From NCBI GenBank assembly GCA_025345505.1, contig JANVCC010000073.1:3379554-3443553 (forward strand): a stretch of DNA of 64,000 nucleotides, given 5' to 3'. Made by a program: the position numbers and the translations under genes. Positions 1-9,192 of this stretch are shown piece after piece (positions within the stretch are counted from its first letter, which is position 1; each line of letters opens with the position of its first letter). Below the pieces are notes generated by a model, which did not search any database, had not been told where the DNA came from, and was given only the letters and a program-made list of their open reading frames with translations. This DNA comes from Todiramphus chloris collaris (Eukaryota; Chordata; Aves; Coraciiformes; Alcedinidae).

Positions 1-800
1 ACACCACAGGTATTCTCTGTGGCAGAGGAAGAGTGGTGACAGCCTTCAGCCTAGAGCACAGGATACACCGTGCAGCACATCCCAGGCTCTCCGGAGGAGG
101 CCTGTGGCATCTCCTCACCATACAAAGGCCAACTCAACATCTTGCGCCTACTGCGGCGTTTCTTCTCAATTAATCGCGGAGAAGCGCGTTAGCCGTACAT
201 CAAAACTGCATTGCAGTGAGAGCTGCCAATTACTTATGGCAGAAAGGGAGGGTGATTCATTTGACTGTATGTGGGCCTTGGCTGGAGTTTTCCCAAAACA
301 TTACAAGGAAAGAAGAAAACCTCCGTGAACCTCCCCCTCATTCCCACTCCTTCCTCCCCCCCAAATCACAGTCAGGAGCCCCGTCCTTGCAAAAACAACA
401 TTTCCCGGAGGATTCTTTCTCCAAATCACTCATTTTCTAAATTCAGACAACACACACGGCAACTTTAAATACATCTGCGTATGACACACACGCACACAAG
501 GACACCCCTCCCAGACACGCACAAGCCAAACGCAGAGTGTCTAAGAAGCCTTCACATCTCCAGTCCCCAGGGAAGAGTCTCTGCATCTTCCATTACAAAC
601 CCCGCTGTGTTCCGTGGCCGTCTGTGTGGTCTGGAGTGGCTGCAACACCCAGCCCCGCAACGGTGGCTGAGCAGGGGGCAGGGGAGCCCGGCCTTTCTGC
701 TCAAAGCTGTCACAAACCAGAACATTCCTGCACCTGGGAAGGAATGAGCCCATGCACTAGCACAGGTGAGGGGTTGACCTACTGGGAAGCAGCTCTGTGA
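1..800. other. Unique non-coding sequence, no gene recognised
   Basis: No exon or repeat family is recognisable here. A short stretch at about 140-240 is unusually CpG-rich for its surroundings and carries two CAATTA homeodomain-type cores. An imperfect CA-rich run lies at 481-531. A 74-codon reading frame at 104-328 contains a Cys pattern reminiscent of MYM/FCS zinc fingers, but it lacks a splice acceptor and any further family signature, so I do not call it a gene. Confidence 0.5.
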
Positions 801-1268
801 AGGAGGAGCTGGGAGTCCTTGCGCACAGCAAGTCCATCACGAGCTAGCAACGGTCCCCTGGAGTGCCCCGAGAAGAGTGTGACCAGCAGGTCGAGGGACG
901 TTCTTCTCCCCCTCCATTCTGCCCTACTGAGGCCACATTTGGACTACTGTGTCCAGTTCTGGGCTCCCCAGTTCAAGAGAGACACAAGGAAGTACCGGAG
1001 AGAGTCCAGCAGAGGCTACAAGGATGCTGAGGGGACTGGAGCATCTCTGTGCCTAGGAAAGGCTGAGAGCCCTGGGGCTGTGCAGCTGGAGAAGCCTGAG
1101 AGGGGATCTGATCAACAGCTAATACGTGGAGGTCAAGGGGATGGGGCCAGACTCTTTTCAGTGGTGCCCAGCAACAGGACAAGGGGCAATGGGCACAAAA
1201 AGAACACAGGAGGCTCCACCTAACAGGAGGACAGACTACGGTGGAGGTGTCTGTTCTTCACGGTGAGC
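801..1268 (+). mobile_element. CR1 LINE fragment (reverse-transcriptase C-terminal region)
   Basis: This is a decayed piece of a CR1 non-LTR retrotransposon in forward orientation. The translation shows the characteristic segment HSALLRPHLDYCVQFWAPQF, close to the conserved CR1 ORF2 block that follows the polymerase domain. Further on it reads FSVVPSNRTRGNGH, another hallmark near the ORF2 C-terminus. The reading frame is held for about 134 codons (819-1223), but internal parts have drifted by small indels, so it cannot encode an active enzyme. It is truncated at both ends: no polymerase catalytic core and no CR1 3' tail. A second CR1 piece lies about 110 bases downstream in the opposite orientation. 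Confidence 0.9.
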
Positions 1269-1377
1269 TCAGGACTCAAAACTTCAATCGTGTTTGCTCC
1301 ATTACTCTGAGAGCACCCTGCCAATGACCTTGGATGTCTCACTTCATCCGTGTGTTGCCAGCGTGTCTCACGTGAGC

Positions 1378-1460
1378 CACGGAATCACAGATTAAGGGTT
1401 GGAAAGGACCTCAAAAGAGCATCTAGTCCAGCCCCCTTGCCAGAGCAGGATCACCTAGAT
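1378..1460 (-). mobile_element. CR1 LINE 3'-end fragment
   Basis: Read on the plus strand this begins GGAATCACAGATTAAGGGTT, continues as GGAAAGGACCTCAAAAG, and then ATCTAGTCCAGCCCCCTTGC. This is the reverse complement of the CR1 3' untranslated end, so the element lies on the minus strand. Only about 80 bases are clear. The homology fades after the CAGGATCACCTAGAT stretch. Confidence 0.85.
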
Positions 1461-4400
1461 AACGTCAACCTAGCACCCTGAAGCAGTCAGACCCTGCCTT
1501 AACACAGCTCTGCTTTTTCTCCAGGCATGACTTTTAGCCATTTATTGTAAACCTTTAAAACAGAAATATGCTCTGAGGACCTCAAACTGCAGAAAAAAGC
1601 TGGAAGCATTCCTCTTGCTCTTTTGTATTCCATGAAGAACCCTCGCATTCTTCCCAAGTGTCCAGAGTGTCTACAGACCCTGGGAGAAGACAGGGCATGC
1701 CCTAAGAGCAAAGCTGCTCAAAAGCTCTCACTATCTGCATTATGGATCATGGCTGTAGGAAGCGCTCCCCAGTTCCATGCTTTGGAGACATCTTACTTCA
1801 GAAACACACAACGGTGCCAGAAGTCCCAGCATTTCAATACCACTGTAGCTTTCCAAAAGAAGGGTCCAGGACACAATCTTTGTGTGTGAACTGTCAATAT
1901 ACTGCAGAAAAGAATAAGTCTCCACTCCCAGCTTATCCCTCCTGAAGTTGTTAATACTATTCATCAAAGCTGCTAGAAAGAAAATTCTGCATTCCCCTCA
2001 TGCAAGAAGAGAACAAGAGCATGGAGAGAAGGTGTGGTGCAGGATGTGGGGCAGACACGAGAGAACAGAATCATCCCCACAGACTGCCACTCTAGATATT
2101 TCCAAATATTACCCCACCTCTTTCTGGTCCATGCACCCTATGAGCTTCCTCAAAAAGCAGGGAGCAATTTCTGTCTGCTTTAGTCTTTTTTCTTGCTAGA
2201 AATCTCACCTGTTCCCCATTTGAGTTCCCAGAGTCTCTGGAATAAAGAGAGAAGAGTCATGGCACAGCACAGCTAACAGAGACCATATCTGTAGGAAATA
2301 ACCAGGATGCCAACCTGAGCTGGCTAGGCTCGCTAAAGAGATCAAACAAGGATGTAAGCAGCTCTTTTCTGGAGCAGCAGGCATTGTTTCAGTTGTTGAA
2401 ATATTCATGCCCCAATAGGAGCTGTTGCATCAATGTCTGTCCCTGATACAAACAAACCTGAGCTCAAAGCACGACAATCTGTGTTGTGCGGAGCGGAATC
2501 ACAATTAAAGGCATTTTCCAAGCCTCCATTTCTGCACGCACACGTTTGACAGCTTTTCTGGTGATACTTCAAGAGCATCCCAAATCCAAGTCCACCGTCT
2601 TGTGCCTGTGAAGGCAGGAAACATGAAAAACAGTTTCAGCAGATGCCTGGGATTTTAATTGTGTGACTTCCATCTCCCCCTCTCAGCTTTGCAGTGCCCC
2701 AGCAGCGCCATGTTTCAGCTGGGGAGTGGCTGGGTGCACCTGATAAATATGAGCTGGCATCTGGGCACTGCAGGTTGGATCAAAACTCGCTGCAGGGAAG
2801 TGCCTGGAAAATTTCTGATCCAGAGGGTTGTCTCCTTCACAACAGAGACTAGAAAATGGAAAACATTAGGCCTTTCACTCCCCTTAAGAGACACACAGAA
2901 ATAATTCCCTGTGCCCTTCCCAAATAAAGCAAACAGTAATTTATTCCTGCCAGCAAAGGGAGGGGGACTGGGGGGCTGCTGCCCCTCCAGCAGCACTGTC
3001 TGGAGAAACCAACGTGCTCAGCTGACACGACAAGAAAATGTTTTAGTTCTCCCCTTGTCACGTGCAGCCAACTGCGCGTACACCCAGCAAGGCAACGGTG
3101 ACAGGAGCCTGCAAAGGTGCCAGAGCATTTTCAACACTTGAGGATTAAAAAGCAAATGAGAGTGGTCTGATTCTGGAGCCTGTGCTGTACTGCTGTGGTG
3201 AGGTGGCAGCTTGTTTCAGGCTTGTAAGGGGTTTAAGGCTGGACAGAAATGATGTGGTGGGACATTGCCTTGCGGGAAAGCAAAAGCACAGCTACCACCA
3301 GTCTCTGGACAAGGTGCCACTTCCAGAAGTCAAGGGGTCATGGGTCATATCAGAACCTTTGTTTCCATTCCTCCAAGACATCACACTTCAACCTTTAGAA
3401 TTTATGAAGAAACATATAAAACTGCCCAAACATTCCATGTACACGTTTTGGAATTCTAATTGCCCTAATTTGCTTCTGCTGGCAATCAAAAAAGTACAGA
3501 ATACCAGAGCAAAGAGAGGAGAGGAGGAGTATCCAACCGTAACTTTGCCATTTCCCATCTTTGCAAGCCTTAGACAGAGCTGCATTGGAGTGCCCTGCAC
3601 CTGTACTACTGAGCGAGCCCAAAGACAGTTATATATAAAATATAACGTTGGGAAACGAGCCTATTGAATATACAACAGCACTGCTTTACCCCCGAACACT
3701 TAGTGCCCACGGACGTGATGATAAGTCATTAGAGGAAGACAAACCAACAGACAACACCTGCTCACGCTAAGCAACATTCATGGCAAAGCTTCCTCAGCTG
3801 AGCACGACCTGGTTTGAGAGTGACATCACTCCTGAGTCTGCCTCTCGAAAAGAAGATACAAGACTGGGCATCAGAGTACCCAGACACACACCCGGCCCCA
3901 CGCTCCAAGAGCCAGACTCGCAGGTAGGGCTGGTGGCATATGCTGACAAGAAATTCCTCCCGAGCCAGAAGACCTGGAGCACTTGTAGGCCCACCCGTTC
4001 CGAGCCCAGGGCTTCCTGGGGTCCAGAGCTCCAGAAGCTGGGGACACAAAACCGGATCAAGATCACAGGCTTCTTGGGTGACAGTCAGCAGGACTGACTG
4101 GGTGGATGCCATGCTGCTTGCCCAGCGCAAGGGGTACTCACCTGCCACATCCTACAGCACTTGGTTAAGGAGGCGAGGTTCACCTTGCAGCCCAGTCTCC
4201 CATTCCAGGAAAACCAGCAGGCCAACTCATCCACGGGGCACTAACAGAGCTAAGTTGCACCCGCCCAACTAAAGACGCAAAATGAAAAGTCCCTTTGCCA
4301 TCCACAACAAAGCACACCCTACGTCTTCTGTCAGCTGCACGCAGGCCGGAGCTGCTGACGTTCACCTGGAAAAGATCTCCAAAACTCAAAGCACCGAGGC

Positions 4401-6330
4401 AAGCCACTAGCAAACCACAGATTTCTCCATTAAAGAATCTACTGCTCAGGAGCAGGAGACACAGCAGCAACAGCAGCTCTGAAACAAGACACCCACCTCA
4501 GCAACTCCACCTGTGCTGACCCAGGCCTGAGGAAACCCACCAATTACCACCTGGCCTCATGCCATCCTTCAAGTACCAGGCAAATCAAAGTTAACACAGA
4601 AGAACCAGAAGATAAATATGCCCAACTATTTGCACCTGAAAGGTAAAAAGCAAAATAGAACTGCAGGGGGAAAACACCAGGTAAAGGTAAAATAGTGCTG
4701 TCAAAGAGGTTTGTTTCTGCAGGTGGAAGTTAATTCATGTTTCTCTCTCCCCTTCCCACCCACCTCACTCTGCTCCTCCTGCCCAGTAAGCTCCTGGGAG
4801 AAAAGCTTCAAGCACCTGTTGCTGGAGCTAAAGCACATAATGAAGAGGAAGATGGCAGTGGGCTCATGCCTGCCCTCTACGTAGCACAGCAAGGATCAGA
4901 CATCAATACCCAAACCAGCACAGGCACAAACCCACAGCAGCATTAATGTCCCAAAGTCACAGGAGTCCAACCAGAGCGGATGCAGAAGGCAAACCTGGCA
5001 GCATCTCCCCTGTGACCAGTTCTGTGCAGACATGGCTAAAATGAAGGAGGAGCTGCAAGCAGGTCTGAAGGACCTCCAGCTCTCAGGTTGGTTTTGATCC
5101 CAGAACACTGGCAGCTGCAGGAACACTTGGATCCACAGTCACAATTAAAGTATTAAAAGAAAAAAGAGGAGAAAGCTTCTAGGCGGAGAGAACAGGAACT
5201 GAAATGGGACTATCAGCACTAACCAGCTCGCCTCTAGGAGCAAACACAGTGAGGCCAGGAGATGGCTAACACGGGAGCTAGGTTTGTTTTGGTGAGCAGG
5301 AAGTTGCAGGGCTAGATTTGTCTCACCTATCCCTGTATCCATATGCAGAAAAGTTAAAAATAAATACAGGGAGTGGAGGAAGATGACCTCTCGTGCCAAG
5401 TTTTGTTTTTCCAGACCTTGTGAGCTAGCTTGGGACACACAAGATAATTTGGAGTCCAACTTCCACACAATTTTAATTGCTGAGTTTTGGTCAGAACCTT
5501 ACAAAGAAATTGCCTGGTGACAGAGTCAACTCAGAGAAGTAAGGTTTCTTCACTGCACCCAGTAGTAAGACGCTTACCAACTTCTGCGGGACCCCTTTAC
5601 AGTCTCAGGGGGCTTATTAGTTTAGAGGCCACAAGGCACCCATCAGACATTCCCTACAAGGAACTGGCACGCTCATGCTGAAGCCCTTATGTGAGTGAGA
5701 CCCGAGCACAGGGCTTGTGACAACTAAAGCAGCTCACCCTAGGCATTGCCTCCTGTGCCACTGCTGCCTCCTGAATTGTTGCTGCTGCAAGCGGTGGCCT
5801 ATGAGGCTGGAAACTTAATCCTGTAACAGGAGCTCAGGGCTCACAGGAGCTGCCAAGACTTACTTTTAGTTATCCAGAGTCCCTCGGTGAAGAAATACCA
5901 TTCGTGCAGGTCCCAGTTCAGAGCACAAACTCCTGCGCTGCCCCAAAGCAGCTGCCTGCAGCCCCCCATCCATGAAGCCAGGCATCTCCCAAGCTCAGCC
6001 CCCTGCACCATGCCTGCCACCAGTTCCTGTGCCCAGTCCCATGCCCAAGGAAGGCAGCTCTAACCAGTGCAGCCACAAGCACCACTGTCCCTGCCAGCCC
6101 TGAGCTCAGGGCAACCCTTCCCCTCCACGCACAGCAGCTCTCATGGCAACCTTCACTCCCCGGCCTCCAACAACCTACCAGTCTGTGTCCCAGGCCTGAA
6201 ACCAAGTACCCCCAGTTCCTGATTTACTTTGTTTCCTGCTCACGCTGCCGAGTACCCCGTGTCCGAACACCTTGCCTGGGTGCAAGAGGCTCCTCTGCAG
6301 CCAGCTGCCCCAGAGACAAAGCAAAGGTGC
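1461..6330. other. Unique non-coding sequence, no gene recognised
   Basis: About 4.9 kb with no repeat family, RNA gene or protein domain that I can recognise. The longest frame is 161 codons (3182-3667, plus); it has no recognisable domain. A minus-strand segment at 4142-4268 is flanked by an acceptor-like site and a consensus CAG|GTGAGT donor, but all three frames are stopped; it could at most be a non-coding exon. GC content and CpG density rise towards the right end, leading into the CpG island. Confidence 0.5.
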
Positions 6331-7461
6331 TTCAGAATCCCCGGTGCCACCTCCGCGCAGCCGGCCTGCCCCTGCCAGCAGGCCCCGCACCAGCTCACGC
6401 TCGGGGGACCCCTCTGGCGTGTCCCTCCCGCTGCCACCTGCCCTGGGCTGCGGGGTCCCTCCGGCCCCGACACCTCCTGCCAGGCTGCTCCTGCCCCGCG
6501 CCGCTGCCTCCCGGCCCCCTCCTCGCCGCCTGACAGCCCCGGAGAAGGTGGATTCACACAAGAGGAGGAGCCAGGGGAGAAGATCTCATCTCATCGCCCT
6601 CCCTCTCCAGCCGCAGCGCTTCCTCCCCTCTGCCCCCCAGGCAGGTGGCAGCCTGGCTCCGGCCCCGCATCCTCCCGGGCCCTCCCAGCAGCCTCCTCCT
6701 TCCCGCCCGTGGGTGATTCTGGCTGCTCAGTGAAGCCCACTTCGATCTCCGGGCTCCCCGTGCTGCCCGTCATCACCGACCGTGCACAGGAGGAAAACAA
6801 AAAGCGGGCTCCCCCCTGCCGACATCTTTGCCCGGCCTCAAACCCGGGCAGGTGGGGCCTCGGGGAGAGGGGGAGCGGAGCCTTCAGGGGCGGCTGCCGA
6901 GGTCTCCCCGCAGAGACCCAGGCTGCTCGCTCCCGTCCCACCTCGTGCCCGCCCCAGCGAATGGAGCCGCGTGGGGAGCGGCAAAATCCAACCCCCCGAA
7001 CGCCCTTTGGGGCTGCACGGCCAGAAACAGCCCCGCTCTTCCCAGCGCAGGCCTCGGCGGCTCTCAGGCGCTGCTCGCTCGGAAGCCAGCGGCTTCTCCC
7101 GGCTGAATCCCCTCGGCCTCCTACATCGCATCCATCACCGTATGCAAAACAGGGTTCGGTTCCAGCACCGGCGAAAACCGGATCCGAAAACCGACCGAAA
7201 AGGGGGTCCCGGTGCCGGGCGCATCCCCCACCGCCCGAGGCACGCGGGGCCGGAGGGCTTCCCCGGCCGGCAGGGGCACGAGTCTGGGACAAAGGGACAG
7301 CCCCGCACGGGGACCGGCGTCTCCGTGGCATCAGGCACCACCGGGCATGTGCAGGGAGAGACCACCCACCCACCCTTCCTTCCCTCAACGCATTCCAGGG
7401 AAAACTTAGCAGGCGTTTTTAAAGGGGTCAATCGGATGCGTGTTGCCAATAAACAGCATTT

Positions 7462-7498
7462 AAAAAAAAAAATTATGAAATTAAAAAAAAAAAAAAAA
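7462..7498 (+). repeat. Two poly-A runs (A11 and A16)
   Basis: An 11-base A run (7462-7472) and a 16-base A run (7483-7498), separated by ATTATGAAATT with its flanking bases, sit inside the otherwise GC-rich CpG island. They could be the tail of an old retroposed sequence, but I see no recognisable body upstream. Confidence 0.8.
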
Positions 7499-7932
7499 GG
7501 CAGAGTTATTTATAGCCCCGAGTCCCTGTCCCTCTCCCTCTCCTCCGCAGACGCACAGCCCAGGGACCGCATTGTCGAGCGCCGGGAGAGGCAGCGCGGC
7601 AGCCGCTATGGCCGGTGCCGACACAACTTCAGAGCCGGCAGAGGCTCCGCGGCTGGCCGGGCGCTCCCGCTCGGGAGCAGGACACCGGTCTCCATTTACA
7701 GACGAGGCGGAGGCTGGCCGGTTACACAGGTGTCACTGCCGGGAGAGAGCCGAGGACAACGCCGGCACCGGAGCTGCCCGGCCCTCCCCGCGGGTGCTTC
7801 CCCCCCACACCCCATCCCTCCTTTCTCCCCGTTCCCTTCACCGGGAGGAGCCGCACGACGCGGGCGAAGCCCCGCAGGCCGCTCCCGGCCCGCCGCTGAC
7901 GGCCGGCGCGGCGGAGCGCAGGCCGGCCTTAC

Positions 7933-8023
7933 CTGGAGCTCCCGCTGTCATGCTGCACCGGTCGTCCCCCGCCGCGGCCCCGCCGCCGCCGCCGCCGAGG
8001 GCCCCCCCCCGGGCGCAGCCCAT
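7933..8023 (-). CDS. Candidate first coding exon of an unidentified gene (partial)
   Basis: On the minus strand an ATG at 8023-8021 opens a frame of 30 codons plus one base, ending at 7933 in CAG followed by GTAAGG, a consensus splice donor. The peptide starts MGCARGGAL, has a Gly/Ala-rich stretch, then GDDRCSMTAGAP. The first ATG has C at -3 and G at +4. An internal ATG (7951-7949) has A at -3 and could be the true start. If the first Met is used, the MGC start would allow N-myristoylation and palmitoylation, but the rest does not match a family I know. The exon would leave phase 1. Its 5' side is lost in the assembly gap 13 bases away, and the C9 run at 8002-8010 is prone to sequencing error. 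No second exon is recognised to the left within the window. It could equally be a 5' UTR exon or a chance donor. Confidence 0.35.
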
Positions 8024-8035
8024 CTGCCGCGCGCC

Positions 8036-8435
8036 NNNNNNNNNNNNNNNNNNNNNNNNNNNNNNNNNNNNNNNNNNNNNNNNNNNNNNNNNNNNNNNNN
8101 NNNNNNNNNNNNNNNNNNNNNNNNNNNNNNNNNNNNNNNNNNNNNNNNNNNNNNNNNNNNNNNNNNNNNNNNNNNNNNNNNNNNNNNNNNNNNNNNNNNN
8201 NNNNNNNNNNNNNNNNNNNNNNNNNNNNNNNNNNNNNNNNNNNNNNNNNNNNNNNNNNNNNNNNNNNNNNNNNNNNNNNNNNNNNNNNNNNNNNNNNNNN
8301 NNNNNNNNNNNNNNNNNNNNNNNNNNNNNNNNNNNNNNNNNNNNNNNNNNNNNNNNNNNNNNNNNNNNNNNNNNNNNNNNNNNNNNNNNNNNNNNNNNNN
8401 NNNNNNNNNNNNNNNNNNNNNNNNNNNNNNNNNNN
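8036..8435. other. Assembly gap (400 N)
   Basis: Exactly 400 undetermined bases in the most GC-rich part of the CpG island. Both flanks are almost pure G+C, the usual reason for sequencing failure. The gap probably removes the 5' UTR or core promoter of whatever gene starts here. Confidence 0.99.
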
Positions 8436-8821
8436 CCGCCCCGGTACCGCCCCCGGCGCGGCTGGGCCGCGGCAGAGGCGGGCGGGTGCCGGCGGTGTCC
8501 GGAACGGCACCGCAACGCTCCTCGTCCGCGGGGAGCTGGAAATGTACCGGGAAATGTCGGGGTCCCCCCGGATGGCGCGTACCGTGTGACAGCCCGTGGG
8601 CGCCTCCCGGCAGCCTCCCAGCCAGGGCAGGGCCCGAGAGCCAGCGCCGGCCACTCCCGGGCAGAGAGGGCTCTGCCCGGCCAGGAGCCCCCAGTGCACC
8701 GGGAGAAAAATGCCCTTCTTCCCAGCGTGTGTCGTCCCCTTCTCCTTCATTCGTCCAGAATGACACTGCCTGGGGCAGAGCGCGGCCCTGCTCCTGCTTC
8801 TCACAGCCCTGCCCGTTCGCT

Positions 8822-9192
8822 CATGGAATCACAGACTGGGTTGGGTGGAAGGGACCTTTAAAGGTCACCCGGTCCAACCCCCTGCACCCAGCAGGGCCAT
8901 CTGCACCTAGAGCAGGGTGCTCAGAGCCCCGGCCAACCTCCCCTGCAATGGTGCCAGGGATGGGGCAGCCACCACCTCTCTGGGCAGCCTGGCACAGGCT
9001 CTCCCCACCCTCACTGTAAACGATTTCTTCCTTCTCTCCACTCTAAATCTCCATCTTTCAGTTTAAAACCATCACATGTCCCGTCAGAACAGGCCCTGCT
9101 CAAAACCTCCCCATCATTTTGATGGGCCCCATTTAAGTGCCGAAAGGCCACAGTAAGGTTGTCTTCTCCTCCGTGAAAGGGATGAAAAGTAG
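8822..9192 (-). mobile_element. CR1 LINE 3'-UTR and 3' end
   Basis: The plus strand starts ATGGAATCACAGACTGGGTT, then GGAAGGGACCTTTAAAGGTC, which is the reverse complement of the CR1 3' terminus; the element therefore reads leftward. The stretch continues through the typical CR1 3' region (CTGGGCAGCCTGGCACAGGC, then AGTTTAAAACCATCACATGT and CCCCATTTAAGTGCCGAAAG) and fades around 9190. It is 5'-truncated, as most CR1 insertions are. It lies just outside the CpG island. Confidence 0.95.

Larger units (their letters stand above)
6330..8620. promoter_or_regulatory. CpG island with assembly gap, probable gene promoter
   Basis: The sequence becomes strongly GC- and CpG-rich here compared with the rest of the window, with many CCCGCC and GGCGGG (GC-box, SP1-type) elements, notably at 8436-8490 just right of the gap. 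A lower-GC saddle at about 7400-7515 contains two A-runs and a minus-strand TATAAATAA. In birds such islands usually mark promoters and first exons. A minus-strand candidate exon with a splice donor lies against the gap, which suggests leftward transcription. A rightward or bidirectional promoter is not excluded. The long proline- and arginine-rich frames inside the island are best explained by lack of stop codons in GC-rich DNA. Confidence 0.8.

Noticed and set aside
4142..4268. Minus-strand exon-like segment with a CAG|GTGAGT donor and a TTTAG acceptor
   Set aside because: All three reading frames contain a stop, so it is not an internal coding exon. A non-coding or UTR exon remains possible but needs transcript evidence.
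6229..7422. 397-codon plus-strand open reading frame
   Set aside because: It lies in GC-rich island sequence where stop codons are rare, is dominated by Pro, Ala, Arg and Ser, and overlaps equally long frames on the other strand; no domain is visible.
7690..7712. CCATTTACAGACGAGG, resembling a MIR SINE core
   Set aside because: Only about 16 bases match and they sit within a CpG island; chance is more likely.
6782..9019. 745-codon plus-strand frame
   Set aside because: It passes through 400 unknown bases and ends in a CR1 3' end; its length is an artefact of the gap and of GC-rich sequence.
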